Source of the DNA: Metapseudomonas boanensis
GTDB lineage: Bacteria; Pseudomonadota; Gammaproteobacteria; Pseudomonadales; Pseudomonadaceae
Reading direction: 5' to 3'
Assembly: GCF_018704125.1 (NCBI RefSeq)
Contig: NZ_JAGTIS010000004.1
Coordinates: 62,001 to 126,000, forward strand
DNA: 64,000 bases
Shown here: one piece after another, positions 25,628 to 34,521 of the stretch
Layout: the number at the start of each line of letters is the position of its first letter
Position numbering within the stretch: the first letter of the stretch is position 1
Made by a program: the position numbers and the translations under genes
Notes under the pieces: generated by a model
Told to the model about the DNA's origin: nothing
What the model saw: the letters and a program-made list of their open reading frames with translations, nothing else
Databases searched by the model: none

Positions 25628-27829
25628 TCAGCCGCGGCGCGCGTAATGCTTGAGCATGCTCGGCACATCGAGAATCAGTGCGATGCGACCGTCGCCGGTG
25701 ATAGTCGCTCCGGACATGCCCGGCGTCCCCTGGAGCATCTTGCCCAGCGGCTTGATCACCACCTCTTCCTGACCAACCAGTTGGTCGACCACGAAGCCGA
25801 TGCGCTGCGTACCCACCGAGAGGATCACCACATGGCCCTCGCCCTGCTCCTCATGGGTGGCATCACGCACCAGCCAGCGCTTGAGGTAGAACAGCGGCAA
25901 TGCCTTGTCGCGCACGATCACCACTTCCTGGCCATCCACCACGTTGGTGCGCGACAGGTCGAGGTGGAAAATCTCGTTGACGTTGACCAGTGGGAACGCG
26001 AACGCCTGGTTCCCCAGCATGACCATCAGGGTCGGCATGATCGCCAGGGTCAACGGGACCTTGATGACGATCTTCGAGCCCAAGCCCTTCTGCGAGAAGA
26101 CGTTCACAGTGCCATTGAGCTGGGAAATCTTGGTCTTGACCACGTCCATGCCGACACCACGACCGGAGACGTCGGAAATCTCGCTCTTGGTCGAGAAGCC
26201 CGGCGCGAAGATCAGGTTGTAGCATTCCAGTTCGGTCAGACGCTCGGCAGCGTCCTTGTCCAGCAGCCCTTTCTCCACCGCCTTGGCACGCAGGACGCTC
26301 GCATCCATGCCTTTGCCGTCGTCGGTAATCATCAACAGGATGTGGTCACCCTCCTGCTCGGCGGACAGTACGACACGTCCGGTACGCGGCTTGCCGGCGG
26401 CCTCGCGCTCTTCGGGGGGCTCGATGCCGTGGTCGACTGCGTTGCGCACCAGGTGTACCAGAGGGTCGGCCAGCGCCTCGACCAGATTCTTGTCGAGGTC
26501 GGTCTCCTCGCCCACCAGTTCGAGGTTGATTTCCTTCTTCAGGTTGCGTGCCAGGTCGCGGACCAGGCGCGGGAAGCGTCCGAAAACCTTCTTGATCGGC
26601 TGCATGCGGGTCTTCATGACCGCGGTTTGCAGGTCGGCCGTCACCACATCCAGATTAGACACGGCCTTGGCCATGGACTCGTCGCCACTGTTGAGCCCCA
26701 GGCGCACCAGGCGGTTACGCACCAGCACCAGCTCGCCGACCATGTTCATGATCTCGTCGAGCCGTGCGGTGTCGACTCGCACCGTAGTTTCAGCCTCACT
26801 GACCGCCGCCCCGCCGCTGGCTGCGGCCGGCGCCACCTGACGAGCCGCCGGCTCGGTGGGCTTGGCGACGGGCTTGGGTGCGGGAGCAACAGCAGGCTTG
26901 CCAGGAGCGACGACAACTGCAGTGGCGGTATCTTCGACCGCACCAGTGAACTTGCCCTTGCCGTGTAGCTGATCGAGCAGGCTCTCGAACTCATCGTCGG
27001 TGATATGTTCGCCGCCCGCCGGGTTGGCAGCCGGCACGACCGGCGTTTCGAGCGGGGTAACGATGGGTTCGGCAGCGCCGTTGAACTTGCCTTTGCCGTG
27101 CAGCTGGTCGAGCAGCGCCTCGAACTCATCGTCAGTGATTTCTTCACTGGCACCCGCCGGCGGGGCTGCGACCACCGTAGCGTTCACGGACACGGCAGCA
27201 GGCTCGGTGGAGCCCACGAACTTGCCCTTGCCGTGCAACTGGTCCAGCAGAGCCTCGAACTCGTCGTCGGTGATTTCGTCCCCGGCGGCCGGCTGAACCG
27301 GATCGGATTCAGGCTCGGCAACAGCGGCCCCGCCCAGGGCCTCGAGCAACTGCTCGAACTCGCTGTCGGTGATATCGGCGGAAGCCGCAGACACCTCGGC
27401 AGCGGGGCTGGGCGCGACCAGCGGAGCCGTCGCGTCACCACCCGGCTCGGCTAGACGTGCCAGCGCGGCCAACAGCGCTGGAGTCGCTGGAACCAGGTCG
27501 CTGCGTTCACGGACCTGGCTGAACATCTCGTTGACTGTATCCAGTGCCTGCAGGACCACGTCCATCAACTCCGCATCCACGCGGCGTTCGCCCTTGCGCA
27601 GGATGTCGAAGACGTTCTCGGCAATGTGGCAGCACTCCACCAGCGCGTTTAGCTGGAGGAAGCCAGCGCCGCCCTTGACCGTGTGGAACCCACGAAAAAT
27701 CGCATTGAGCAGGTCCATATCGTCCGGGCGGCTTTCCAGCTCGACCAGCTGCTCGGACAGTTGCTCCAATATCTCGCCGGCCTCAACCAGGAAGTCCTGG
27801 AGGATTTCTTCATCGGCGTCGAAGCTCAT
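25628..27829 (-). CDS. cheA: Chemotaxis histidine kinase CheA
   Basis: 733 aa. P1/Hpt domain (1-125) with phospho-histidine His49 in FHTVKGGAGF. A long Ala/Pro/Glu-rich linker (126-345) follows with three near-identical DEFEALLDQLHGKGKF repeats and a fourth degenerate copy; I see no folded CheY-binding P2 domain there. Then P3 dimerisation (VRVDTARLDEIMNMVGEL), P4 kinase (LVRNAVDHGIEPPEER, SDVSGRGVGMDVV) and P5/CheW-like regulatory domain. CheA phosphorylates CheY and CheB in response to receptors. Linker variation of this kind is known where ParP binds CheA (the LID region in Vibrio). Confidence 0.97.
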   Translation of the reverse strand: MSFDADEEILQDFLVEAGEILEQLSEQLVELESRPDDMDLLNAIFRGFHTVKGGAGFLQLNALVECCHIAENVFDILRKGERRVDAELMDVVLQALDTVNEMFSQVRERSDLVPATPALLAALARLAEPGGDATAPLVAPSPAAEVSAASADITDSEFEQLLEALGGAAVAEPESDPVQPAAGDEITDDEFEALLDQLHGKGKFVGSTEPAAVSVNATVVAAPPAGASEEITDDEFEALLDQLHGKGKFNGAAEPIVTPLETPVVPAANPAGGEHITDDEFESLLDQLHGKGKFTGAVEDTATAVVVAPGKPAVAPAPKPVAKPTEPAARQVAPAAASGGAAVSEAETTVRVDTARLDEIMNMVGELVLVRNRLVRLGLNSGDESMAKAVSNLDVVTADLQTAVMKTRMQPIKKVFGRFPRLVRDLARNLKKEINLELVGEETDLDKNLVEALADPLVHLVRNAVDHGIEPPEEREAAGKPRTGRVVLSAEQEGDHILLMITDDGKGMDASVLRAKAVEKGLLDKDAAERLTELECYNLIFAPGFSTKSEISDVSGRGVGMDVVKTKISQLNGTVNVFSQKGLGSKIVIKVPLTLAIMPTLMVMLGNQAFAFPLVNVNEIFHLDLSRTNVVDGQEVVIVRDKALPLFYLKRWLVRDATHEEQGEGHVVILSVGTQRIGFVVDQLVGQEEVVIKPLGKMLQGTPGMSGATITGDGRIALILDVPSMLKHYARRG
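26948..27373 (-). repeat. CheA linker repeats (three 19-residue copies plus one degenerate)
   Basis: Residues 186-204, 231-249 and 276-294 of CheA (bases 27218-27274, 27083-27139, 26948-27004) read ITDDEFEALLDQLHGKGKF with one E/S change; a degenerate copy ITDSEFEQLLEAL lies at 153-165. The three good copies are exactly 45 residues (135 bases) apart. The DNA of the copies is also similar, which points to tandem duplication followed by conservation of the motif while the spacers diverged. Confidence 0.95.
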
Positions 27830-27840
27830 ATGAGCGCTCC

Positions 27841-28629
27841 CTAAAAGCCCAGGCTGGATAGCAGATCATCGACGTCGTCCTGACCGGACACCACGTCTTC
27901 ACGTTTATCGGCATTGATCTGCGGACCTTCACCCCTGGAAGGATTTTTTTCTTTTTCGAGTTCGGCGCGCAGCGCGGCATGGTCGTGCTGGATGCCCGCG
28001 TAGCGATCCACCTGACTGGCCATCAACACGAGCTTGACCAGGTTGCTCTCCACTTCAGTGACCAACTGCGTCACGCGCTTGATCACCTGGCCGGTGAGGT
28101 CCTGGTAGTCCTGTGCCAGCAGGATATCGTTGAGCTTGCCGGACAGAGTGCCGGTATCCCGCTGGCTGCGGGTAAGGAATTGCTCGATGCGACGGGCCAA
28201 CTCGCGGAAGCCGTCAGCGCCAATTTCCCGACGCATGAAACGCCCCCACTCCTCGCCCAATTGCTGCGCCTCGTCGCTCAGTCCACCCAGCAGCGGCGTG
28301 CTCTCCTCCACCAGGTCCATGGTGCGGTTGGCGGCACGCTCGGTCATCTGCACCACGTAGGAAAGACGGTCCGTCGCATCCGCGATCTGCGACATCTCGG
28401 TGGCGAGGGGCAGCTTGGGGTCGATCTGGAAATTGACGATGGCGTTATGCAGTTCGCGGGTGAGCTTGCCGACTTCCTGGTAGAGGCCGCGATCACGGAC
28501 CTGGTTGAGCTCCTGGATGAGCTGTACTGCATCGGTGAAATTGCCTCGCTCGAGACTATCCACCAATTCCCGCGCACGGTCTTTCAGGGTCGACTCGAAG
28601 TCTCCCAGCATTGCTTGATTCTGGTCCAT
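27841..28629 (-). CDS. cheZ: CheY-P phosphatase CheZ
   Basis: 262 aa from ATG 28629 with GAGGGT upstream. It forms a long helical hairpin; the catalytic region LLAQDYQDLTGQVIKRV contains the expected Asp-Gln pair. The extreme C-terminus DDVDDLLSSLGF is the CheY-binding peptide. CheZ removes phosphate from CheY-P to end the motor signal. It is 11 bases from cheA. Confidence 0.95.
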   Translation of the reverse strand: MDQNQAMLGDFESTLKDRARELVDSLERGNFTDAVQLIQELNQVRDRGLYQEVGKLTRELHNAIVNFQIDPKLPLATEMSQIADATDRLSYVVQMTERAANRTMDLVEESTPLLGGLSDEAQQLGEEWGRFMRREIGADGFRELARRIEQFLTRSQRDTGTLSGKLNDILLAQDYQDLTGQVIKRVTQLVTEVESNLVKLVLMASQVDRYAGIQHDHAALRAELEKEKNPSRGEGPQINADKREDVVSGQDDVDDLLSSLGF

Positions 28630-28648
28630 GGCACCCTCGCGGCTGGCA

Positions 28649-29035
28649 CTAGCCACTGACCCGTTCGAAAATCTTCTCGATCTTTTCCTTCAATACCTGA
28701 GCAGTGAAGGGCTTGACGACGTAGCCGTTCACGCCGGCCTGGGCCGCTTCGATGATCTGGTCGCGCTTGGCTTCAGCGGTGACCATCAGCACGGGCAAGT
28801 GCTTCAGGCGGTCATCGGCGCGCACCGCGCGCAGCAGATCGATGCCGGTCATGCCGGGCATGTTCCAGTCGGTCACGAGGAAATCGAAATTACCGCTGTG
28901 CAGCATCGGCAACGCCGTGGTGCCGTCGTCGGCCTCGGCGGTATTGGTGAAGCCCAAGTCGCGCAAGAGGTTCTTGATGATGCGTCTCATCGTCGAGAAA
29001 TCGTCAACGATGAGGATTTTCATGTTCTTGTCCAA
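28649..29035 (-). CDS. cheY: Chemotaxis response regulator CheY
   Basis: 128 aa if it starts at TTG 29035, 124 aa if at ATG 29023. GGAGG (29041-29045) lies five bases before the TTG and 17 before the ATG, so the ribosome-binding site favours TTG, although homologues are usually given the ATG start ([14 protein letters not shown]). It is a single receiver domain: acidic pair in VDD, phospho-acceptor in [10 protein letters not shown], Thr in [10 protein letters not shown] and Lys in YVVKPF. CheY-P binds FliM and changes motor rotation. Confidence 0.95.
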   Translation of the reverse strand: MDKNMKILIVDDFSTMRRIIKNLLRDLGFTNTAEADDGTTALPMLHSGNFDFLVTDWNMPGMTGIDLLRAVRADDRLKHLPVLMVTAEAKRDQIIEAAQAGVNGYVVKPFTAQVLKEKIEKIFERVSG

Positions 29036-29057
29036 GTCGACCTCCGTACAGTCTTAA

Positions 29058-29078
29058 ACGCCCCTCTTCCGGGTGCGT
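29058..29078 (-). terminator. Hairpin between fliA and cheY
   Basis: On the minus strand ACGCACCC, a short loop and GGGGCGT form a stem followed by TTTAAGA. It may end part of the flhA-fliA transcript or separate it from the che genes. The T run is short, so partial read-through is likely. Confidence 0.4.
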
Positions 29079-29105
29079 CATTCAATCGTCAAACCGGTAC
29101 GCCAT

Positions 29106-29852
29106 TCAGCGCGCGCGCCAATCGCCGAGCCGGGCACGCAGGCGTGCTGCGCACTGGCTGTGCAACTGACTGACTCGCGATTCGCTTACCCCAAGCACTT
29201 CACCGATTTCCTTCAGGTTCAGCTCTTCGTCGTAATACAACGCCAGAACCAGGCGTTCGCGCTCCGGCAGGTGCGCGATGGCATCGGCCAGCGCGGCCTG
29301 GAAACGTTCTTCTTCCAAGTCATGCGAAGGTTCGAGTTGGGTGACACCGGTGTCCTCGGGTAACCCGCCGTGCTCGCCGTCCTGCAACAGGTCGTCGAAG
29401 CTGAACAAACGGCTGCCCAAGGTGTCGCTCAGGATGCCGTAGTAGTCATCGAGACTCAATCCAAGTTCGGCAGCGACTTCCTGATCTTTGGCATCACGCC
29501 CCGTCCGCGCCTCGATAGTGCGAATGGCGTCGCTGACCATGCGCGTGTTGCGGTGGACCGAGCGCGGAGCCCAATCCCCCTTGCGCACTTCGTCCAGCAT
29601 CGCGCCTCGAATCCGGATACCGGCGTAGGTCTCGAAACTCGCCCCCTTGCCGCCGTCGTACTTCTTCGAGGCCTCCAACAGGCCGATCATCCCGGCCTGC
29701 ATGAGATCTTCCACCTGCACGCTGGCCGGCAGACGCGCCAGCAAGTGATAGGCGATGCGCTTGACCAGCGGGGCATAGCGTTCGATCAACTGGTGCTGCG
29801 AGTCCCGCGCCTGAGTCTTGCTGTACATACGCAGTCCGCTCGCTGGTGTCAT
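29106..29852 (-). CDS. fliA: Flagellar sigma factor FliA (sigma-28)
   Basis: 248 aa. Region 2 (APLVKRIAYHLLARLPASVQVEDLMQ), region 3 and region 4 helix-turn-helix (LNLKEIGEVLGVSESRVSQLHSQC) are all visible. FliA transcribes late flagellar genes; the fliC promoter in this window has its TAAA-N15-GCCGATA signature. The ATG overlaps the fleN stop by four bases. FlgM, its anti-sigma factor, is not in the window. Confidence 0.97.
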   Translation of the reverse strand: MTPASGLRMYSKTQARDSQHQLIERYAPLVKRIAYHLLARLPASVQVEDLMQAGMIGLLEASKKYDGGKGASFETYAGIRIRGAMLDEVRKGDWAPRSVHRNTRMVSDAIRTIEARTGRDAKDQEVAAELGLSLDDYYGILSDTLGSRLFSFDDLLQDGEHGGLPEDTGVTQLEPSHDLEEERFQAALADAIAHLPERERLVLALYYDEELNLKEIGEVLGVSESRVSQLHSQCAARLRARLGDWRAR

Positions 29853-30682
29853 ACGGGAGAATCCGCAGCGGGCTGTCTGAGCAAGCGCTCGACAAAGAAC
29901 TCAAGGTGGCCGCGCGGGTTCGCCGGCAGCGGCCAGCTGTCGACCTTCTGCGCAATCGCCTTGAATGCCAGGGAACACTTGGAGCGCGGGAACGCCTCGT
30001 AGACGGCTCGCTGCTTCTGCACGGCCTTGCGCACCGATTCGTCGTAGGGAATCGCCCCCACATACTGCAGGGCGACGTCGAGGAAGCGGTCGGTGACCTT
30101 GGTCAGCTTGGCGAACAGGTTGCGGCCTTCCTGGGGGCTGTGAGCCATGTTGGCCAACACCCGGAAACGATTCATGCCGTAATCGCGGTTGAGCAACTTG
30201 ATCAGCGCGTAGGCGTCGGTGATGGACGTGGGTTCGTCACAGACGACCACGATCACTTCCTGCGCGGCACGAACGAAGCTCACGACCGAGTCGCCAATGC
30301 CGGCGGCAGTATCGATGACCAGCACGTCGAGGTTGTCGCTGATATCGCTGAAGGCCTGGATCAGCCCGGCATGTTGCATCGACGAAAGGTGCACCATGCT
30401 CTGGGTGCCCGAAGCCGCCGGCACGATGCGGATACCGCCGGGGCCTTGAAGGAGCACGTCACGCAGATCGCACTCGCCATTGATGACATCGGCCAAGGTG
30501 CGCTTGGCCGAGAGACCGAGGAGGACGTCGACGTTGGCCAGGCCGAGGTCGGCGTCCAGCAACATGACCCGGCGGCCTAGCTCGGCCAGCGCCAGGGAAA
30601 GGTTCACCGACACATTGGTCTTGCCGACGCCACCTTTGCCGCCGGTCACCGCGATCACCTGTACGGGATGCATATTACCCAT
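29849..30682 (-). CDS. fleN: Flagellar number regulator FleN (FlhG)
   Basis: 277 aa from ATG 30682 (MGNMHPVQVIAV) with AAGGTG six bases upstream; earlier in-frame starts would overlap the flhF end. It is a MinD-type ATPase with deviant Walker A TGGKGGVGKTN and switch region DTAAGIGDSVV. FleN binds FleQ and lowers its activity, keeping the flagellum number at one. It overlaps fliA by four bases and follows flhF. Confidence 0.95.
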   Translation of the reverse strand: MGNMHPVQVIAVTGGKGGVGKTNVSVNLSLALAELGRRVMLLDADLGLANVDVLLGLSAKRTLADVINGECDLRDVLLQGPGGIRIVPAASGTQSMVHLSSMQHAGLIQAFSDISDNLDVLVIDTAAGIGDSVVSFVRAAQEVIVVVCDEPTSITDAYALIKLLNRDYGMNRFRVLANMAHSPQEGRNLFAKLTKVTDRFLDVALQYVGAIPYDESVRKAVQKQRAVYEAFPRSKCSLAFKAIAQKVDSWPLPANPRGHLEFFVERLLRQPAADSPV

Positions 30683-30753
30683 TTCAAACACCTTGTTAGG
30701 GACTGGGCCACTTGGCTGTCTAGGACTGCCCGATACGAGCAGCTCAGGATTCT

Positions 30754-32100
30754 TCAACCGACACGTCTCGCCGGATTCTGGTAAAGGCCGGCGAACATAT
30801 CTGCCATGGCTTCTTCGCTCGGGTCTTCCGGCGCCTGGAGACTGACGGCGCGGCTCACCAGTTGGTGGCTGCGCGGAACCTGCAGATCATCCGGAATTCG
30901 AGGCCCGTCAGCCAGATAGGCTACCGGGAGATGCTGGCCGATGGCCAGCCCCAAAACCTCGCCCAGGCTTGCCGACTCATCCAGCTTGGTCAGGATGCAG
31001 CCGGACAGGCCACAACGCTTGTAGCTGTGGTAAGCGGCCTTGAGCACCTGGCTCTGGCTAGTGGCAGCCAGCACCAGATAATTTCTGGCATTCACACCAC
31101 GGCTGGCCAGTGCTTCGAGCTGCATGGCCAAGGCCGGATCGTTGGCCGGCAGGCCGGCGGTATCGATCAGCACGACACGTTTGCGCGCCAACGGTGCGAG
31201 CGCCTGAGTCAGGGACTGACCGGGATCGACCAGGGTTACCGGGACGTTGAGAATACGCCCCAGGGTCTTCAACTGTTCCTGGGCGCCGATGCGGTAACTG
31301 TCCATGCTGACCAGGGCAATGCTCTGGGCACCGTACTTCAGCACGTAACGCGCAGCGAGCTTTGCCAGGGTGGTGGTCTTGCCCACGCCGGCAGGGCCGA
31401 CCAGGGCAATCACGCCGCCCTCTTCCAACGGCTCGTTCTGCGGCGTGCGAATCGAGTGGGCCAGATGGGCCAGCAGCATGCGCCAGGCCTGCCGCGGTTC
31501 CTGGACGTTACCGACCTTCTCCAGCAGCGTGCGCGCCAGCTCGGCCGGCAACCCCATGCGCTGCAGACGACGCCAGAGACCGGCCTGCTGCGGACGGCGA
31601 TTCTGCATTTGCCCCCAGGCGATGGAACCGAGCTGGACTTCGATGAGTTCGCGCAGGCCGTTCAGTTCGGAACGCATGGCATCCAGCGCAACATGGTCGA
31701 GCGCCGTAATAGCGGGCTCGGCTGGCGCCATGGCCGTCGGGATGGCGCGTGGGCGACTCAGTGCAGCCGCCAGGGCCGATTCCGGCAGTTCCGGCTCGAT
31801 GGCCACCAGCGGCTCGCCGGCGAATAATTGACGGTCCTTGCCAGCATCAGCCTGGGCGCGCGTGGTCAGTTCGGCCTGGGCTTCGGCAATACGGGTCTGG
31901 GTCTTGCGTAGCTCGGCTTCAAGGGCCGGATTAGGCTTGCTCGGAGCGGCAGCAGGCAGGGGGTAGTCCAACGCAGCGGTCAGCTCGACACCACCGGCAA
32001 CCCGGCGGTTGCCGATGATGGCTGCATCAGCGCCCAGCTCATCACGCACCAATTTCATGGCCTGACGCATATCGGCGGCGAAGAAGCGTTTGACCTGCAT
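30754..32100 (-). CDS. flhF: Flagellar placement GTPase FlhF
   Basis: 448 aa, an SRP-type GTPase. An N-terminal B domain (MQVKRFFAADMRQAMKLVRDELG) and a proline-rich linker are followed by the N and G domains: G1 VGPAGVGKTTTLAKLAARY, G3 LIDTAGL and G4 TKLDE. FlhF marks the pole where the flagellum is built. It lies 15 bases after flhA. Confidence 0.96.
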   Translation of the reverse strand: MQVKRFFAADMRQAMKLVRDELGADAAIIGNRRVAGGVELTAALDYPLPAAAPSKPNPALEAELRKTQTRIAEAQAELTTRAQADAGKDRQLFAGEPLVAIEPELPESALAAALSRPRAIPTAMAPAEPAITALDHVALDAMRSELNGLRELIEVQLGSIAWGQMQNRRPQQAGLWRRLQRMGLPAELARTLLEKVGNVQEPRQAWRMLLAHLAHSIRTPQNEPLEEGGVIALVGPAGVGKTTTLAKLAARYVLKYGAQSIALVSMDSYRIGAQEQLKTLGRILNVPVTLVDPGQSLTQALAPLARKRVVLIDTAGLPANDPALAMQLEALASRGVNARNYLVLAATSQSQVLKAAYHSYKRCGLSGCILTKLDESASLGEVLGLAIGQHLPVAYLADGPRIPDDLQVPRSHQLVSRAVSLQAPEDPSEEAMADMFAGLYQNPARRVG

Positions 32101-32115
32101 GGTCCTTGACCTCGG

Positions 32116-34239
32116 TTAGTTCTGGCCCACAGTCGCGACTATGGTGACCTGCTTGTTGTCCGGTATTTCCTGGTAGGCCAGCACGTACATGGTTGGCACG
32201 GCGAGCCTGGCAAAGCGCGACATCATCGCCCGGATCGGCCCGGCCACCAGCAGGATCGCCTGCTTGCCGAGCATTTCCTGGCGCTGCGCCGCTTCCACCA
32301 GGGAACGTTGCAGCTTTTCAGCCATGCCAGGTTCGAGGAGAACGCCATCTTCCGAACCCTGACCAGCCTTCTGCAGACTGTTCAGCAATATCTGTTCCAA
32401 CCTTGGCTCCAGGGTGATCACAGGCAGCTCGGGCTCTAGTCCCACAATGCTTTGCACGATTGCGCGAGACAGCGACACACGCACTGCCGCAACCAGCGCG
32501 GCGGGATCTTGACTCTTGGGCGCGACGTTAGCGATGGCCTCGGCGATGGTACGGATGTCGCGTACCGGCACCTGCTCCTGCAGCAGCGCCTGCAAAACCT
32601 TCAGCAAGGTCGACAGCGATACCATGCCCGGCACCAGCTCTTCCGCCAGCCGCGGCGAGCTCTTGGCCAGTAGCTGCATCAGCTGCTGCACCTCTTCGTG
32701 GCCGAGCAGTTCGTGGGCATGCTTGTGCAGTACCTGGTTGAGGTGCGTCGCGACCACGGTGCTGGCGTCCACCACCGTGTAGCCGAGCGACTGTGCCTGG
32801 TCGCGCTGGCTGGCGTCGATCCACACCGCTTCCAGGCCGAACGCCGGATCCTTGGCGGCCACGCCATTGAGGGTGCCGAACACCTGGCCGGGATTGATCG
32901 CCAATTCTCGGTCCGGATAGACCTCGGCCTCGGCCACGCTGACCCCCATCAGGGTCAGGCGATAGGCGTTGGGCAACAGATCGAGGTTGTCGCGGATGTG
33001 TACCGAGGGCATGAGGAAGCCCATTTCCTGGGAGAGCTTCTTGCGCACGCCCTTGATCCGCGCCAGGAGCTGGCCACCCTGGTTGCGGTCCACCAGAGGA
33101 ATCAGGCGATACCCCACTTCCAGGCCCACCAGGTCAACGGGAGTGACGTCGTCCCAGCCCAGCTCCTTGGTTTCCTGGGCGCGCTGGGCAGGCAGCAGCT
33201 CCTGCTGGCGTTTCTCCTCTTGCACGGCCTCTTCTTCGACCTTCTTCTGCTTCTGCCAGATCCACCAGGCACCGCCTGCGGCCACCAGGCCAAGGCCGAT
33301 GAAGGACACGTGAGGCATGCCCGGCACCAGGCCCATGGCGATCAGGATCGCGGCCGACACGGCCAGGGCCTTGGGCGAGGCGAACATCTGCCGATTGACC
33401 TGCTGCCCCATGTCCTCCGAGGTGGAGACTCGAGTCACCATGATGGCCGCGGCGGTGGACAGCAGCAGCGAGGGAATTTGTGCGACCAGGCCATCACCTA
33501 TGGTCAACAGCGAATAGATGCGACCAGCGTCGGCGAAGCTCATGCCGTGCTGGGCCATCCCGATGGCCATACCGCCGAGGAGGTTGATGAACAGGATCAG
33601 CAGGCCGGCAATGGCGTCGCCGCGAACGAACTTGCTGGCACCGTCCATGGAGCCGTAGAAGTCCGCCTCCTGGGAAACCTCGGTTCGGCGCTTCTTGGCC
33701 TCTCCCTGGTCGATCAGACCGGCGTTGAGGTCAGCATCGATGGCCATCTGCTTGCCAGGCATGGCGTCCAGGGTGAAGCGCGCACTGACCTCGGAGATCC
33801 GCCCGGCGCCCTTGGTGACCACGACGAAATTGATGATCATCAGGATCGCGAAGACCACCACACCGACCACGTAGTTACCGCCCACCACTACGTCACCAAA
33901 GGCCTGGATCACCTTGCCGGCCGCGTCATGGCCATCCTGGCCGTGGAGCAGCACCACGCGGGTGGAAGCCACGTTCAGCGCCAGACGCAGCAGGGTAGAC
34001 ACCAGCAGGATGGTGGGGAACACGGCGAAATCGAGCGGCCGCATGGCATAGACGCACACCAGCAGCACGACGATGGACAGGGCGATGTTGAAGGTGAAGA
34101 ACACGTCGAGCAGGAAAGGCGGCACCGGCAACGTCATCATGCCCAGCATCACCAGCACCAGCAGCGGCACCCCAAGGTTACCGCGCCCCATGCCCACCAG
34201 GTTGGTGCGGACATTGCCGATCAGTTGCGTACGATCCAC
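32116..34239 (-). CDS. flhA: Flagellar export gate protein FlhA
   Basis: 707 aa from a GTG at 34239, with GGGGAG five bases upstream. About eight N-terminal spans (VLVMLGMMTLPVPPFLLDVFFTFNIALS...) and the conserved cytoplasmic loop (GAGRISEVSARFTLDAMPGKQMAIDADLNAG) are followed by the large C-terminal domain that receives export chaperones. FlhA is the proton-using export gate. It heads the flhA-flhF-fleN-fliA operon behind a sigma-54 promoter at 34320-34336. Confidence 0.97.
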   Translation of the reverse strand: MDRTQLIGNVRTNLVGMGRGNLGVPLLVLVMLGMMTLPVPPFLLDVFFTFNIALSIVVLLVCVYAMRPLDFAVFPTILLVSTLLRLALNVASTRVVLLHGQDGHDAAGKVIQAFGDVVVGGNYVVGVVVFAILMIINFVVVTKGAGRISEVSARFTLDAMPGKQMAIDADLNAGLIDQGEAKKRRTEVSQEADFYGSMDGASKFVRGDAIAGLLILFINLLGGMAIGMAQHGMSFADAGRIYSLLTIGDGLVAQIPSLLLSTAAAIMVTRVSTSEDMGQQVNRQMFASPKALAVSAAILIAMGLVPGMPHVSFIGLGLVAAGGAWWIWQKQKKVEEEAVQEEKRQQELLPAQRAQETKELGWDDVTPVDLVGLEVGYRLIPLVDRNQGGQLLARIKGVRKKLSQEMGFLMPSVHIRDNLDLLPNAYRLTLMGVSVAEAEVYPDRELAINPGQVFGTLNGVAAKDPAFGLEAVWIDASQRDQAQSLGYTVVDASTVVATHLNQVLHKHAHELLGHEEVQQLMQLLAKSSPRLAEELVPGMVSLSTLLKVLQALLQEQVPVRDIRTIAEAIANVAPKSQDPAALVAAVRVSLSRAIVQSIVGLEPELPVITLEPRLEQILLNSLQKAGQGSEDGVLLEPGMAEKLQRSLVEAAQRQEMLGKQAILLVAGPIRAMMSRFARLAVPTMYVLAYQEIPDNKQVTIVATVGQN

Positions 34240-34279
34240 TGCTGCTCCCCTACCCCATCACGGATTGGCGCTCCGCCCA

Positions 34280-34293
34280 TCCAATCTTTTGAC
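34280..34293 (-). promoter_or_regulatory. Possible FleQ site in the flhA leader
   Basis: On the minus strand GTCAAAAGATTGGA matches 10 of 14 positions of the reported FleQ consensus (GTCAATAAATTGAC, quoted from memory). It lies downstream of the sigma-54 promoter, where FleQ binds at flhA in P. aeruginosa. Confidence 0.45.
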
Positions 34294-34319
34294 ACAAGAC
34301 TCGGTCATCAGCGGGCCTC

Positions 34320-34336
34320 TGCAAGAAGCCTTCCAA
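34320..34336 (-). promoter_or_regulatory. Sigma-54 promoter of flhA
   Basis: On the minus strand TTGGAAGGCTTCTTGCA has the invariant GG-N10-GC spacing and a good -12 (TTGCA); the -24 is TGGAAG rather than TGGCAC. It would start transcription about 70 bases before the flhA GTG. Confidence 0.7.
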
Positions 34337-34458
34337 CTTGGGTAAGGGATTGTTTTTTCGGGGTTTCAGGCGAGAAAGTTCTGCCAGGACTGCCGTGGGA
34401 GCGGATTCGTTCGTGGATGCACACCGAAAGCCTGCTTTTCATGCTCCCCCAAGCTCGG

Positions 34459-34498
34459 CATCCCTCACCCCCGGCCCCTTTCCCAGAGGGAGAGGGAG
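34459..34498. repeat. CCCTCACCCC/AGAGGGAGAGGG dispersed repeat after flhB
   Basis: CATCCCTCACCCCCGGCCCC followed by TTTCCCAGAGGGAGAGGGAG lies 23 bases past the flhB stop. The same element occurs inverted at 50217-50254 and in a shorter form at 40153-40190. The CCCT/AGGG arms can pair. The remaining sequence of the 282-base gap between flhB and flhA holds the flhA promoter and no gene. Confidence 0.75.
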
Positions 34499-34521
34499 TT
34501 ATCCGTGCCGCTTTCCGGGGT

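Noticed and set aside
26948-27373. Regular repeats in cheA as a CRISPR array
   Set aside because: The repeats are coding, in frame, 135 bases apart with related spacers, and lie inside a conserved kinase gene.
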